A stretch of 64,000 bases of DNA, taken from positions 536,144 to 600,143 of the forward strand of contig CAVZRJ010000006.1 in NCBI GenBank assembly GCA_963777665.1, given 5' to 3'. Shown here one piece after another: positions 53,712-61,969 of this stretch (within the stretch, counting starts at the first letter, position 1; each line of letters opens with the position of its first letter). The notes beneath the pieces were generated by a model that ran no database searches, was not told the DNA's origin, and was given only the letters and a program-made list of their open reading frames with translations. The DNA is from Bog-756 sp963777665. GTDB lineage: Bacteria > Actinomycetota > Acidimicrobiia > Acidimicrobiales > RAAP-2. Made by a program: the position numbers and the translations under genes.

Positions 53712-54794
53712 CTAGCCGTTCTGCCAACTGCGCCAGCGGCGCTCGACCTCCTTGAGCTCGCGCTTCCACCCACGCCGGGCGTTCTCAGCGGTGGTGCGCT
53801 GCGCGACGAGCAGCTCACCGATGGGGGCGGCGAGGTCGGACCGTGCGTGGGCCAGCGCCTCCAGCCAGTCGAGCGAGTACACCGCGTCGTGCAGGTCGCC
53901 GAGCTTGCTCTGGAGCCGCTCGGCGGCACGGGCGGTCTTGCGGGCGGGGGCACCTTCGACCTGGGCGACCGTCTCGCATCCGTAGCGCATGTCCTTGAGC
54001 CGGATGCGGAGCGCGTGGAGATTGGCGTCCGAGGGTGACTTGCGGGCGGTGCGGCCGGTCCCACGGAGGTCGCGCCACGCGCGCTGCAGCATCACCGGGA
54101 GCACGTCCTCGGCGGGGCGTTTCGCCTTGGGCTTGTACTCGGGACCCTCCCAGAGGACCATCATCTGGTCGGTCAGCCGGTCGCGGCGCGGACTGCTCCG
54201 CAAGGTGGTCATCTGTTCCCGGATCACCCGTTGCTGTGTGTCGACCACCGAGAGCAGCCGGGCGACGTCCTCCGGGTCGAGGACCTCGCTCCCGCGGTCC
54301 TCGATGACCGCGGCGAGGATGTCGAGGTCGCGCGAGCGTCCGAGCTGCTTGCCGTACCAGGCCAGCTCGGCCCGGAGCGAGGTGCCCCACCCCGGGTCGA
54401 GGAGGAGCCGGAAGGTCCGCAGGTTGGAACGGATCCGCCGCATGGCCACCCGGCTCTGGTGGGTGCGCTCGAAGGCGGTCGACCGCCGTTCGGTCCCCTC
54501 GAGCGAGCCGGCCGCTGACTGGGCCCAGAGCGGACGGGTGCCGAGGACCGCACCGAGCGCCTCGGGTGTCCCGTCCTGACGGAACCCGACGCCGAGTGGC
54601 TCGTCCATGTCGTTGAGCAGGAAGGTGCGGGCGGCCATGGCGAGCACACGGTGCAGCACCATCCCGGCGGTCGGGTCCGGGAAGAGGGCGTCGACCATCG
54701 GCCCCCGCTCCTCCCACGCCAGCTGGCCGGGTGACTGCCGGGCTTCCTCTTCTGGGGATTCGACGGTCACGACCAGGGCCTCACGCCCACACAC
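53712..54794 (-). CDS. CHAD domain-containing protein
   Basis: A 360-residue helical protein. The CHAD pattern is clear: 'HQSRVAMRRIRSNLRTFRLL' with the conserved His/Arg, 'GRSRDLDILAAVIEDRG', and later 'LHALRIRLKDMRYGCETVAQ' and 'LGDLHDAVYSLDWLEAL'. CHAD domains bind inorganic polyphosphate through their basic faces; its neighbour is a polyphosphate-type glucokinase, a suggestive pairing. There is no fused CYTH phosphatase. The start is uncertain; GTG 54794 is used. Confidence 0.9.
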   Translation of the reverse strand: MCGREALVVTVESPEEEARQSPGQLAWEERGPMVDALFPDPTAGMVLHRVLAMAARTFLLNDMDEPLGVGFRQDGTPEALGAVLGTRPLWAQSAAGSLEGTERRSTAFERTHQSRVAMRRIRSNLRTFRLLLDPGWGTSLRAELAWYGKQLGRSRDLDILAAVIEDRGSEVLDPEDVARLLSVVDTQQRVIREQMTTLRSSPRRDRLTDQMMVLWEGPEYKPKAKRPAEDVLPVMLQRAWRDLRGTGRTARKSPSDANLHALRIRLKDMRYGCETVAQVEGAPARKTARAAERLQSKLGDLHDAVYSLDWLEALAHARSDLAAPIGELLVAQRTTAENARRGWKRELKEVERRWRSWQNG

Positions 54795-54889
54795 TACGAG
54801 TGCGTGGGGACCGGTGCCGCCGGCCCCGCGGCACCGCGGGACGCTGCTCGGCCGTCGGCCGACCGACGGTGTGCCGCTACCCTGGCCCG

Positions 54890-55834
54890 ATGCGGGCGGT
54901 GACCATCGTCGACGGTGATCTCCGGTGGCAGGAGCACCCCGACCCGGTCCCGGGTGACGGCGAGGTGGTGGTTGCGGTGGCGGCCGCGGGGATCAACGCC
55001 GCCGACCTCCTCCAGCGCAAGGGCTTCTACCCCGCGCCACCCTCGGCGCCGGCCGACATTCCCGGCCTCGAGTTCGCCGGACGGCTGCTCTCGGCCGGCC
55101 CGGGCGCAGACCGGTACGCCTCCGGAGACCGGGTGATGTCCATCTGCGGCGGCGGCGGCCAGGCCGAACTGATCGTGGTGCCGGAGAGCTGGCTGCTACC
55201 GGTCCCCGAGGGGACCGACGACGCGGCGGCTGGCGGGTTCCCCGAGGCCTTCTCGACCGCCCAGGACGCGCTGTTCACCCAGGCCGGGCTCACAGCTGGG
55301 GAACGGGTGGTGGTCTCGGGAGCGGCCGGGGGCGTCGGCACGGCCGCGGTGCAGCTGGCCAGGGCCGCCGGGGCCGAGGTGGTGGCGACCGTCAGGTCCC
55401 CGTCGTTCCACGCGCAGGTCGCGGCGCTCGGCGCCCACCGGGTCATCCTGCCCGAGGAGGTCGCTGCGCACGGACCGTACGACGTCCTCCTGGAGCTGGT
55501 CGGTGCGCCCGGGGTGGTGTCGGTGCTGCCCGCGCTCGCAACCGGTGGCCGCGTGGTGGTCATCGGAGTCGGGGCCGGCGCCCGGCTCGAGGTCGACCTG
55601 CTGGCGGTGATGGCGGCGCGGGCGACCATCCGGGGCTCGATGCTCCGCTCCCGCTCCCGCGACGAGAAGGCGGCGGTCGCCCGGCAGGTGGAGGATCGGG
55701 CCGTGCCGCTGCTGGCGTCAGGGTCGGTCGCTGTGCCGGTGACCGAGACCTTCCCCATGGCCGAGGCGGCAGCGGCCTACGAGCGGTTCGCCGCCGGCGG
55801 CAAACTCGGGAAGATCGTGCTGGTCAACGGCTGA
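54890..55834 (+). CDS. Zinc-independent quinone oxidoreductase (MDR family)
   Basis: A 314-residue NADPH:quinone reductase-like protein. 'AAAGINAADLLQRKGFYPAP' and 'DIPGLEFAGRLLSAGPGADR' form the GroES-like domain. The Rossmann motif 'RVVVSGAAGGVGTAAVQLAR' gives NADPH preference. Zinc-binding cysteines of alcohol dehydrogenases are absent. 'FPMAEAAAAYERFAAGGKLG' closes the fold. ATG 54890 is the family start. Physiological substrate unknown. Confidence 0.9.
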   Translation: MRAVTIVDGDLRWQEHPDPVPGDGEVVVAVAAAGINAADLLQRKGFYPAPPSAPADIPGLEFAGRLLSAGPGADRYASGDRVMSICGGGGQAELIVVPESWLLPVPEGTDDAAAGGFPEAFSTAQDALFTQAGLTAGERVVVSGAAGGVGTAAVQLARAAGAEVVATVRSPSFHAQVAALGAHRVILPEEVAAHGPYDVLLELVGAPGVVSVLPALATGGRVVVIGVGAGARLEVDLLAVMAARATIRGSMLRSRSRDEKAAVARQVEDRAVPLLASGSVAVPVTETFPMAEAAAAYERFAAGGKLGKIVLVNG

Positions 55835-55907
55835 CCAACGAGTCCGGCGGTCGCGCCCGTCAGGTCGGGCGTCAAGACCATGTCCTGGGTTGTCACATGT
55901 GGGGCGG

Positions 55908-57107
55908 CTACCGGGAGACGATGATCGAGGAGCCGTGGCCGAAGAGGCCCTGGTTCGCGGTGATCCCCACCCGTGCCCCCTCGACCTGGCGGCCTGCGGC
56001 CTGTCCGCGCAGCTGCCAGACCAGCTCGCACACCTGTGCGATGGCCTGGGCGGGGATGGCTTCGCCGAAGCAGGAGAGCCCTCCGCTCGGGTTCACCGGG
56101 ACCCGGCCACCGAGCGTGGTGTCGCCGTCACGGAGCAGCCGTTCGGCCTCGCCTTCCTTGCACAGTCCGATGTCCTCGTACCAGTCGAGCTCGAGGGCGG
56201 ACGAGAGGTCGTAGACCTCGGCCAGGCCGACGTCGTCCGGCCCGATGCCGGCCTCCTCATAGGCGGCGAGCGCCACCGATCGCTTGAAGGGGGCACCGAC
56301 CGGGGGGACGGCGACCGAGGAGTCGGTCGAGAAGTTGGGCATCTCGATGATCGCCTGGGGGAAGCGCGGGGTGACCGTCGAGACCGCGTCGATGGTGACG
56401 AGGTCGTCGGTCCCGGCGTGCCTGCGGGCGAACGCCATGCTCGAGAGGACGAGCGCAGCCCCGCCGTCGGAGGTCGCGCAGATCTCGAGCAGGCGCAGGG
56501 GGTCGGCCACCATCGGGGACGCCAGCACCTCTTCGACCGTGACCTCCTTGCGGTAGCGCGCGTTGGGGTTGTGCAGGCCGTGGCGCGCGTTCTTGACCTT
56601 GACCGCGGCGAAGTCCGCCTCGGTGGCGCCCGAGAGCTCCATCCGCCGGCGGGCGTAGAGGGCGAAGTAGGTCGGGTTGGTCGCGCCCATGAGGTGGAAG
56701 CGCAGCCAGTCCGGATCGTCGCGCCGGTCGCCGCCGACGGGTGCGAAGAATCCCTTCGGCGTGGTGTCTGCCCCGATCACCAGGGCCACGTCGCAGAGGC
56801 CGGCCAGGATCTGGGCCCGGGCGTTGTTGACGGCCTGGGCGCCGGATGCACACGCCGCGTACGCCGAGGAGACCCGGGCGCCGGTCCAGCCCAGGGCCTG
56901 GGCGAAGGTGGCACCGGCCACGAAGCCGGGGTAGCCGTTGCGGATGGTGTCGGCCCCGGCCACGTACTGGATATCGGTCCAGGGCAGGCCCGCCTCGGCC
57001 AGGGCGTCACCGGCCGCGGCAAGCCCGTACTCGACGAAGTTGCGTCCCCACTTGCCCCAGGGGTGCATCCCCGCCCCGAGGACGGCGACCCGCCGGTCGT
57101 CAGGCAC
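55908..57107 (-). CDS. Thiolase-like lipid-transfer protein
   Basis: A 399-residue SCP2-type thiolase homologue. 'AYAACASGAQAVNNARAQIL' has the nucleophilic cysteine position, 'GLAEVYDLSSALELDWYEDI' and 'NPSGGLSCFGEAIPAQAIAQ' match the lipid-transfer branch. Relatives paired with a DUF35 protein act as aldolases or thiolases on acyl-CoA side chains, for example Ltp2 in steroid breakdown. The DUF35 gene lies directly upstream, with an eight-base overlap, so the two probably form one complex. Start GTG 57107. Confidence 0.88.
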   Translation of the reverse strand: MPDDRRVAVLGAGMHPWGKWGRNFVEYGLAAAGDALAEAGLPWTDIQYVAGADTIRNGYPGFVAGATFAQALGWTGARVSSAYAACASGAQAVNNARAQILAGLCDVALVIGADTTPKGFFAPVGGDRRDDPDWLRFHLMGATNPTYFALYARRRMELSGATEADFAAVKVKNARHGLHNPNARYRKEVTVEEVLASPMVADPLRLLEICATSDGGAALVLSSMAFARRHAGTDDLVTIDAVSTVTPRFPQAIIEMPNFSTDSSVAVPPVGAPFKRSVALAAYEEAGIGPDDVGLAEVYDLSSALELDWYEDIGLCKEGEAERLLRDGDTTLGGRVPVNPSGGLSCFGEAIPAQAIAQVCELVWQLRGQAAGRQVEGARVGITANQGLFGHGSSIIVSR

Positions 57108-57567
57108 CCGACACCTCAGCCCGCGCGGCGCTCCCGGTCGGGCGCCATTTCCAGACCAGGTACTCGTGCTCGTCGTCCTCGTAGAGGGTGTCCAGGACGA
57201 GTTCGACCTCGGCGCCCACCGAGAGATCGCCCACCGTCACACCATTGACGAGCTGTCCCATGACTACCATCCGCTCCTCGGCCAGTTCGACCGCGGCCAA
57301 CGCGAACGGGATGTAGGGGTCGGCTGCCACGTACGGCGCCGGCGGCTGGTAGCAGGCATCGGTGTACGACCAGATCGCGCCGGTGCGGCTGAGGGCCGTC
57401 TCGGCGAACTCGGTCCCCTGGCACCCGGGGTTCCGGCAGAGATACGTTTCCTTCGGGAATGAGATATTCCCGCAGCTCGTACATCGCGAGCCGAGCAGCG
57501 CGGGTGCGCGCTCGTCGAGGGTGAACCATCCGTCGATCGCGGGAACCCTGGTCTTGACCGTCGCCAC
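57100..57567 (-). CDS. DUF35 / Zn-ribbon OB-fold protein
   Basis: A 155-residue partner protein. The zinc ribbon is 'GSRCTSCGNISFPKETYLCR' followed by 'NPGC', with four cysteines, and an OB-fold follows. 'SRTGAIWSYTDACYQPPAPY' is a common DUF35 segment. Such proteins bind thiolase-like enzymes and acyl-CoA. It lies between the thiolase and the CaiB-type transferase in one reverse-strand set. Confidence 0.9.
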   Translation of the reverse strand: MATVKTRVPAIDGWFTLDERAPALLGSRCTSCGNISFPKETYLCRNPGCQGTEFAETALSRTGAIWSYTDACYQPPAPYVAADPYIPFALAAVELAEERMVVMGQLVNGVTVGDLSVGAEVELVLDTLYEDDEHEYLVWKWRPTGSAARAEVSGA

Positions 57568-57618
57568 GGGCGGGAGCCTACCGCCGCCCCGCCATGGCGG
57601 GTCGGGGGACGGACCGGG

Positions 57619-58866
57619 TCAGGATGCTGCGGGCCCGCCGAGCCCACCCCGTGCACGCGCCTCGGCGATGCGGGCGGCGTCCCAGCCGAGGAGGTCCGCC
57701 AGCACCTCCTCGGTGTGCTCGCCGACGGTCGGGGCGTGGGCGGGGACGGGCAGCTCCTCGCCGACGAACTTGAGTGGGGTGGGCAGCTGTTCGGCCCCGA
57801 GCCGGTCCTGGTCGATCCAGTGAAAGCGGTCGAGGAACTGGGGGTCCGAGGCGATCGTCTTCGGTGAGTTGACCGGGCTCACCGGGAAGTTGGCCTCGAC
57901 CCCGAAGGCGATCCACTCCTCGGCGGTGCGGGTGCGGAAGATGTCCCGGAGCTCGGCGCGCAGCTCGAGGTTGTTGCGGGCGTGGTCTGCGAACTGCGAC
58001 CCGGGCCAGCGCTCGAAGAGCTCGATGCGGTCGACCGCCACACAGAAGTTCTTCCAGAACATCTGCTCGGAGGCCATGAACAGGACGTAGCGCCCGTCTT
58101 TCGCCTCGTAGACCTGGTAGCGGACGCCCTCGATCATGCCGGCGGTGCCCGGCTCCCGGCGCTCGTAGTCGTCTGCCTTGTTGCCGGTGACCTCGGACTC
58201 GGGCCGCTCGTAGGCCTTCCAGGTCTCGCTGCGGTACCAGTCCATGGCCGCAGCGGCGTCCGACTGGGCGATCTCGAGGAAGGACCCCTCTCCGGTGGCC
58301 CGTGCCCGCAGCACGGCGGCGAGGATGCCGAGCGCCCCGAAGAGCGGACCGGCGTGGATGCCCATCGAGGCGTGCTCGGGGAGGTAGGCGAACCCCTGGT
58401 CGTTGACCTGGGGCGAGACGATGCCGGCCCAGGTGTCGAAGGCCACGCCGTGGGCGGGCAGGTCCCGGTAGGGGCCGGTCATCCCGTACCCGGAGATCGT
58501 GCAGAACACGATGTCCGGTTTGAGCAGCTTGAGATCCTCGAAGCCGACGCCGCGGCGGGCGAGCCCACCGGGGCGCATGGCCTCGACCACCACGTCGGAC
58601 CGGCGGGCCAGCTCCTTGAACGTGTCCACGTCCTCGTCGTTGCGGAGGTCGAGCACGATGCTGCGCTTGCCCCGGTTGACGTGGAGGTGCATGAGCGAGA
58701 CGCCCTCGACGATCGGCCAGGTCATCTCGCGGATGTAGTCGCCCGACGGTGGTTCGACCTTGATGACCTCCGCGCCGAGGTCGACGAGCGGCATGGTGAT
58801 GGCCGCCGGACCGAGCGCGGAGCACTCGAGGATGCGGATGCCGTGGAGCGGGGGTTCGGGTGGCAC
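57619..58866 (-). CDS. CaiB/BaiF family CoA-transferase
   Basis: A 415-residue class III CoA-transferase. It opens with 'GIRILECSALGPAAITMPLV' and 'DLGAEVIKVEPPSGDYIREM', and contains 'FCTISGYGMTGPYRDLPAHG' and 'GEGSFLEIAQSDAAAAMDWY'. The aspartate expected to carry the acyl intermediate should lie near 'AGIVSPQVNDQGFAYLPEH', though the usual pattern is altered there, so I cannot name it firmly. The substrate is unknown. It begins 12 bp after the YbjQ-like operon, so it is probably co-transcribed with it. Confidence 0.88.
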   Translation of the reverse strand: MPPEPPLHGIRILECSALGPAAITMPLVDLGAEVIKVEPPSGDYIREMTWPIVEGVSLMHLHVNRGKRSIVLDLRNDEDVDTFKELARRSDVVVEAMRPGGLARRGVGFEDLKLLKPDIVFCTISGYGMTGPYRDLPAHGVAFDTWAGIVSPQVNDQGFAYLPEHASMGIHAGPLFGALGILAAVLRARATGEGSFLEIAQSDAAAAMDWYRSETWKAYERPESEVTGNKADDYERREPGTAGMIEGVRYQVYEAKDGRYVLFMASEQMFWKNFCVAVDRIELFERWPGSQFADHARNNLELRAELRDIFRTRTAEEWIAFGVEANFPVSPVNSPKTIASDPQFLDRFHWIDQDRLGAEQLPTPLKFVGEELPVPAHAPTVGEHTEEVLADLLGWDAARIAEARARGGLGGPAAS

Positions 58867-58878
58867 GGTGTCCGGTGG

Positions 58879-59748
58879 TCAGGCCCCGCGGAGGGCGGTG
58901 GCGTCGAATGCGGCGGCCGGGTCGTCCATCGGGAGGACCATGTCTGCGCCGAGGTTACGGTGCACGTCCGCAGTGAGTCGCACCACGGTGCCGTACGCGG
59001 TGAAGCCCACCGCGTGGTGGGCGAAGTCCATCGGCCCTTCGGTGACCTTGACCTCGACGACCCCGGTCCCCCCGAGTGCGATGGCCGAGGTCTGCATGCG
59101 CTCCATGGCCGACTCGCGGGCCGCGTACATGGCCTCGGTGAAGTTGGTGAGCTCGACGTTCTGTCGCGTCTGCTGCATGGTCGCTCCCATCGACCGGCGC
59201 GGGGCGTAGACGAAGCTGGCCCCTGCGGCGAGACCGAGCGGGGCCCAGCCGGCGACCTGGAGCAGCGCGAAGTCGCGGCCCGACAGATCGGACACGAAGA
59301 CCGGATCCGTACCGAGGGACTTCGCCCCCACCGGGCGTACCGCGGTCCCGACCAGCGAGACAGCGACCTGGTGGCGCTGGACCGCCCATTCGACGTGGAC
59401 ACCGACCACGCCGTAGCCGCCGGCGTGAGTGCACTGCTGGTGGAGTCGCTCGGTCGCCAGGGCGAACGAGTTGGCGAACGCAGCCGAGGCGTAGCCGATC
59501 TCGCCCTGTCCCCAGTTCCAGACGCCGGTCGGGACCGAGTGGATCGAGACGCCGTTGACCAGCCGGACCGGCTCCCAGCTGATCGCGTGGAGGGCCAGCT
59601 CCTCGTCGATCGAGAGGTCGGAGGTCATCCGGGTGGTGTCCTTCGGTGCCGGCTTCGCCAGCGCTGCGGAAGCGGCCCGCATCTCGGCGGCGATGTCGAC
59701 CTCCCCGCCCTCGGGCGACTGTCCAGCGGCGGCCGGGATCGGGCTCAC
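58879..59748 (-). CDS. Two-unit YbjQ-like heavy-metal-binding domain protein (copy 1)
   Basis: A 289-residue protein with a short N-terminal extension and two units of the same fold, opening with 'RMTSDLSIDEELALHAISWE' and 'VFVSDLSGRDFALLQVAGWA'. The second unit has the typical 'NFTEAMYAARESAMERMQTS' helix and 'VVEVKVTEG' strand, a pattern of the YbjQ/DUF74 heavy-metal-binding family. Function unknown. Start GTG 59748 overlaps the preceding stop by GTGA, so it is the third-translated of three paralogues. Confidence 0.78.
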   Translation of the reverse strand: MSPIPAAAGQSPEGGEVDIAAEMRAASAALAKPAPKDTTRMTSDLSIDEELALHAISWEPVRLVNGVSIHSVPTGVWNWGQGEIGYASAAFANSFALATERLHQQCTHAGGYGVVGVHVEWAVQRHQVAVSLVGTAVRPVGAKSLGTDPVFVSDLSGRDFALLQVAGWAPLGLAAGASFVYAPRRSMGATMQQTRQNVELTNFTEAMYAARESAMERMQTSAIALGGTGVVEVKVTEGPMDFAHHAVGFTAYGTVVRLTADVHRNLGADMVLPMDDPAAAFDATALRGA

Positions 59749-60689
59749 CGGAGGCTCACCACCGGCTGGGGGGCGGGCATGGGGTCGAACGGCTTGAACC
59801 GGCGCACCCGGTTGCCCCGGAGGGTGCACTGGAACTCGCTGTCGCCCTCACCGAGTTCGCGCTCGGTGGTCTGGATGTCCGCACCGTGCAGCGAATCGTG
59901 TCCGAGCTGGTCCTGGATCCGCTGGCGGGCCACCTCGCGGGCGGCCATCTCGGCGCTGGCGGTCTGTTCGATCTCGGCTCCGGGAGTTGTGCCGCCGTAC
60001 ATCGAGATGGAGCCCTCGGTGAGATACTGGGTGATGCAGTTGGCCCAGACCCGGACCGACGCCACGGAAACCGCTATCGAGACCGGGGCGTACCCGGCCT
60101 CCACCAGCTTGGCCAGTCGCTGGCCGGCGAGGTAGGTCGTCCAGGGCTTCCCGTCGGCGGGTGGGTCGCCACCGGCCACCCGGACCGCGGTGCCCTGGAC
60201 CCGGAACTCGAGGACGCCCATGTCGCTCAAGGACTGGCTGGAATCGACCACGCCGACCACGCCGTGGGCTCCGCCCGAGGCCGCCTCTTCGACCATCCGG
60301 CCGTATGCGGTGGTGAAGCCCTCGGTCCATGCGTCCTCGACCCAGGTCTGCTCGTAGTTCTGCCCCCACGCCCGGTGCTCGGCCGAGACGAAGCCGTGCG
60401 GGCAGCTCCAGGTCTGCTCGTAGCCCCCGCCCCCGGTGTTCTGGGGTCCGTACATCCCCATCCCCATCCCGATCCCCATCCGCATCCCGTACCACTGCCA
60501 CTGCATGACGCAGTAGCCCTGCACGAACCCGACCGGTTCGAGGCCCATCTGGAGGCAGGCGGCGAAGTCGGGGACGGTGAGGCCGGAGGTGAAGGCGCCC
60601 TCGCCGAGGCGGCGGACCGCTGCCTCGGGCAGGTCGCCCTGCTGGGCTGCGGGCTGGCCGCCGGGATCTGCGGGCGCCAGGTCGGCCAT
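59745..60689 (-). CDS. Two-unit YbjQ-like protein with Met/Gly-rich insert (copy 2)
   Basis: A 314-residue paralogue. Unit 1 starts 'AFTSGLTVPDFAACLQMGLE' and is interrupted at about residues 61-80 by an unusual Trp/Met/Gly stretch, 'QWQWYGMRMGIGMGMGMYG', followed by a loop with Cys and His residues ('SCPHGFVSAEHRAWG'). This might bind soft metals; that is a guess. Unit 2 starts 'PWTTYLAGQRLAKLVEAGYA'. ATG 60689 shares one base with the stop of copy 3 (TGATG). Confidence 0.75.
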   Translation of the reverse strand: MADLAPADPGGQPAAQQGDLPEAAVRRLGEGAFTSGLTVPDFAACLQMGLEPVGFVQGYCVMQWQWYGMRMGIGMGMGMYGPQNTGGGGYEQTWSCPHGFVSAEHRAWGQNYEQTWVEDAWTEGFTTAYGRMVEEAASGGAHGVVGVVDSSQSLSDMGVLEFRVQGTAVRVAGGDPPADGKPWTTYLAGQRLAKLVEAGYAPVSIAVSVASVRVWANCITQYLTEGSISMYGGTTPGAEIEQTASAEMAAREVARQRIQDQLGHDSLHGADIQTTERELGEGDSEFQCTLRGNRVRRFKPFDPMPAPQPVVSLR

Positions 60690-61522
60690 CAGTTGTCGAG
60701 CGAGATGATGGTGGTCGGCCGGGGAAGGGTGACCTCGTCGGAGGTCTTGACCACGGCCGTGCCGATCGAGAGGAACTCGATGGTGTGGCTGCCCCACTGG
60801 TGGGACTTCTCCTCGAGGCGGACCCCGACGATGCCGGACGCGCCGAGCTGGGTGGCCTCGTCCTGCATGCGGGTCATGGCCAGCTCGCGGGCTTCGTACA
60901 GCGCCTGGGTGAAGTTGGGCAGCTCGACGTTCTGTCCGGCGGAGCCGAGGGTCGCCCCGATGCCCCGGTGGGCGATGTGGTAGACGCAGGTCCCCATGAC
61001 CAGGCCCTGGGGGATGTGGCCGGTCTGCATGAGCGTCCAGAAGTCCTGACCGGAGAGGTCCGAGGTGAAGGGCTTACCGAGCTTGTTGCGGTGGGAGACG
61101 CCGCTCTCGGCCTTGACCGCTGTGCCGACGGCGATGAACTCGGCGGCGTCCTTCCCCCACTCGTAGTAATTGACGTCGAGCCGCACCCCGACGACGCCGT
61201 CGGCGCCGAGCTCTGCGGCCTCCTCCTCCATGCGGGTCATGGCCAGCTCGCGGGCGTTGTACATGGCCTCGGTGAGCTTGGTGAGCTCCTGGCTCTGACC
61301 CCACTTCCGGGTCTGGATGCCGGTGTGGTAGATCGACGAGCCCATCACGAAGCCGACCGGGTGGAACCCGACCTCCTTGATGAGGAGGAACTCGTTGACC
61401 GAGAGGTCGGAGGTGAACAGCCCGTGCTCGAGCTCGGCGAGCCGCTTTCCTGCCCCTTCGGGCAGGTCCTGGGGGGAATCGACGGGTGGGTCCGGGGTGG
61501 GGTCTGTGGGTGTGGCGGTCAT
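60689..61522 (-). CDS. Two-unit YbjQ-like protein (copy 3)
   Basis: A 277-residue protein and the most regular of the three. Both units show 'FTSDLSVNEFLLIKEVGFHP' or 'FTSDLSGQDFWTLMQTGHIP' followed by 'VGFVMGSSIYH' or 'QGLVMGTCVYH', a 'RELAMTRM-(D/E)EA' helix and 'GADGVVGVRL' or 'GASGIVGVRL' strands. This is the YbjQ/DUF74 fold, which forms pentameric rings in known structures. ATG 61522 overlaps the upstream gene by ATGA. Confidence 0.8.
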   Translation of the reverse strand: MTATPTDPTPDPPVDSPQDLPEGAGKRLAELEHGLFTSDLSVNEFLLIKEVGFHPVGFVMGSSIYHTGIQTRKWGQSQELTKLTEAMYNARELAMTRMEEEAAELGADGVVGVRLDVNYYEWGKDAAEFIAVGTAVKAESGVSHRNKLGKPFTSDLSGQDFWTLMQTGHIPQGLVMGTCVYHIAHRGIGATLGSAGQNVELPNFTQALYEARELAMTRMQDEATQLGASGIVGVRLEEKSHQWGSHTIEFLSIGTAVVKTSDEVTLPRPTTIISLDN

Positions 61523-61920
61523 GAGTAGCCTCCGATCACGATGCTCTCGAGCGCCTGGCGCACTGCCTGGCTGTGGGCCGCCTCGGCTTTGAGGGCGGTG
61601 AGGAGTCGGGCGAGCCAGGTGTCCATGTCGACCTTTTCGCTGCGGATGCGGATGCCACCAGAGGAGTGGCCGACGGTGCAGCGGAGGGAGGTCCCGTCCA
61701 CCTCGGCGTCGAACTGGTCTTCGTCCAAGGTGATCTTGAGAGATTTGATCTCGTCGTTCTTGCGGAACCGGCCGCCGGACCGCTGGACCTCGAGGCGTGA
61801 GCCGAGGGCGTCGGCGAGCTGGTCGACCAGGACCTTGACCAGGATGTGGACGTCCGAGCTGTCGGCGCGCAGGGAGGCAGCAGTCAGCTCGAGATCGAAG
61901 GAGTCGTCCGTACCGGTCAC
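61519..61920 (-). CDS. Small protein coupled to the YbjQ-like cluster
   Basis: A 133-residue protein that I do not recognise. It has alternating strands ('LELTAASLRADSSDVHILVK', 'SLKITLDEDQFDAEVDGTSL') and a C-terminal helix 'TWLARLLTALKAEAAHSQAV'. The central part is rich in charged residues. GTG 61920 is chosen because the next in-frame upstream sequence is not protein-like. Its stop overlaps copy 3, making it the first gene of the four-gene operon. Confidence 0.65.
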   Translation of the reverse strand: MTGTDDSFDLELTAASLRADSSDVHILVKVLVDQLADALGSRLEVQRSGGRFRKNDEIKSLKITLDEDQFDAEVDGTSLRCTVGHSSGGIRIRSEKVDMDTWLARLLTALKAEAAHSQAVRQALESIVIGGYS

Positions 61921-61969
61921 CGCACGAACCCTACCGCCCGGCCAGGGCCAATGGCCCGGCGGGCCGGCC

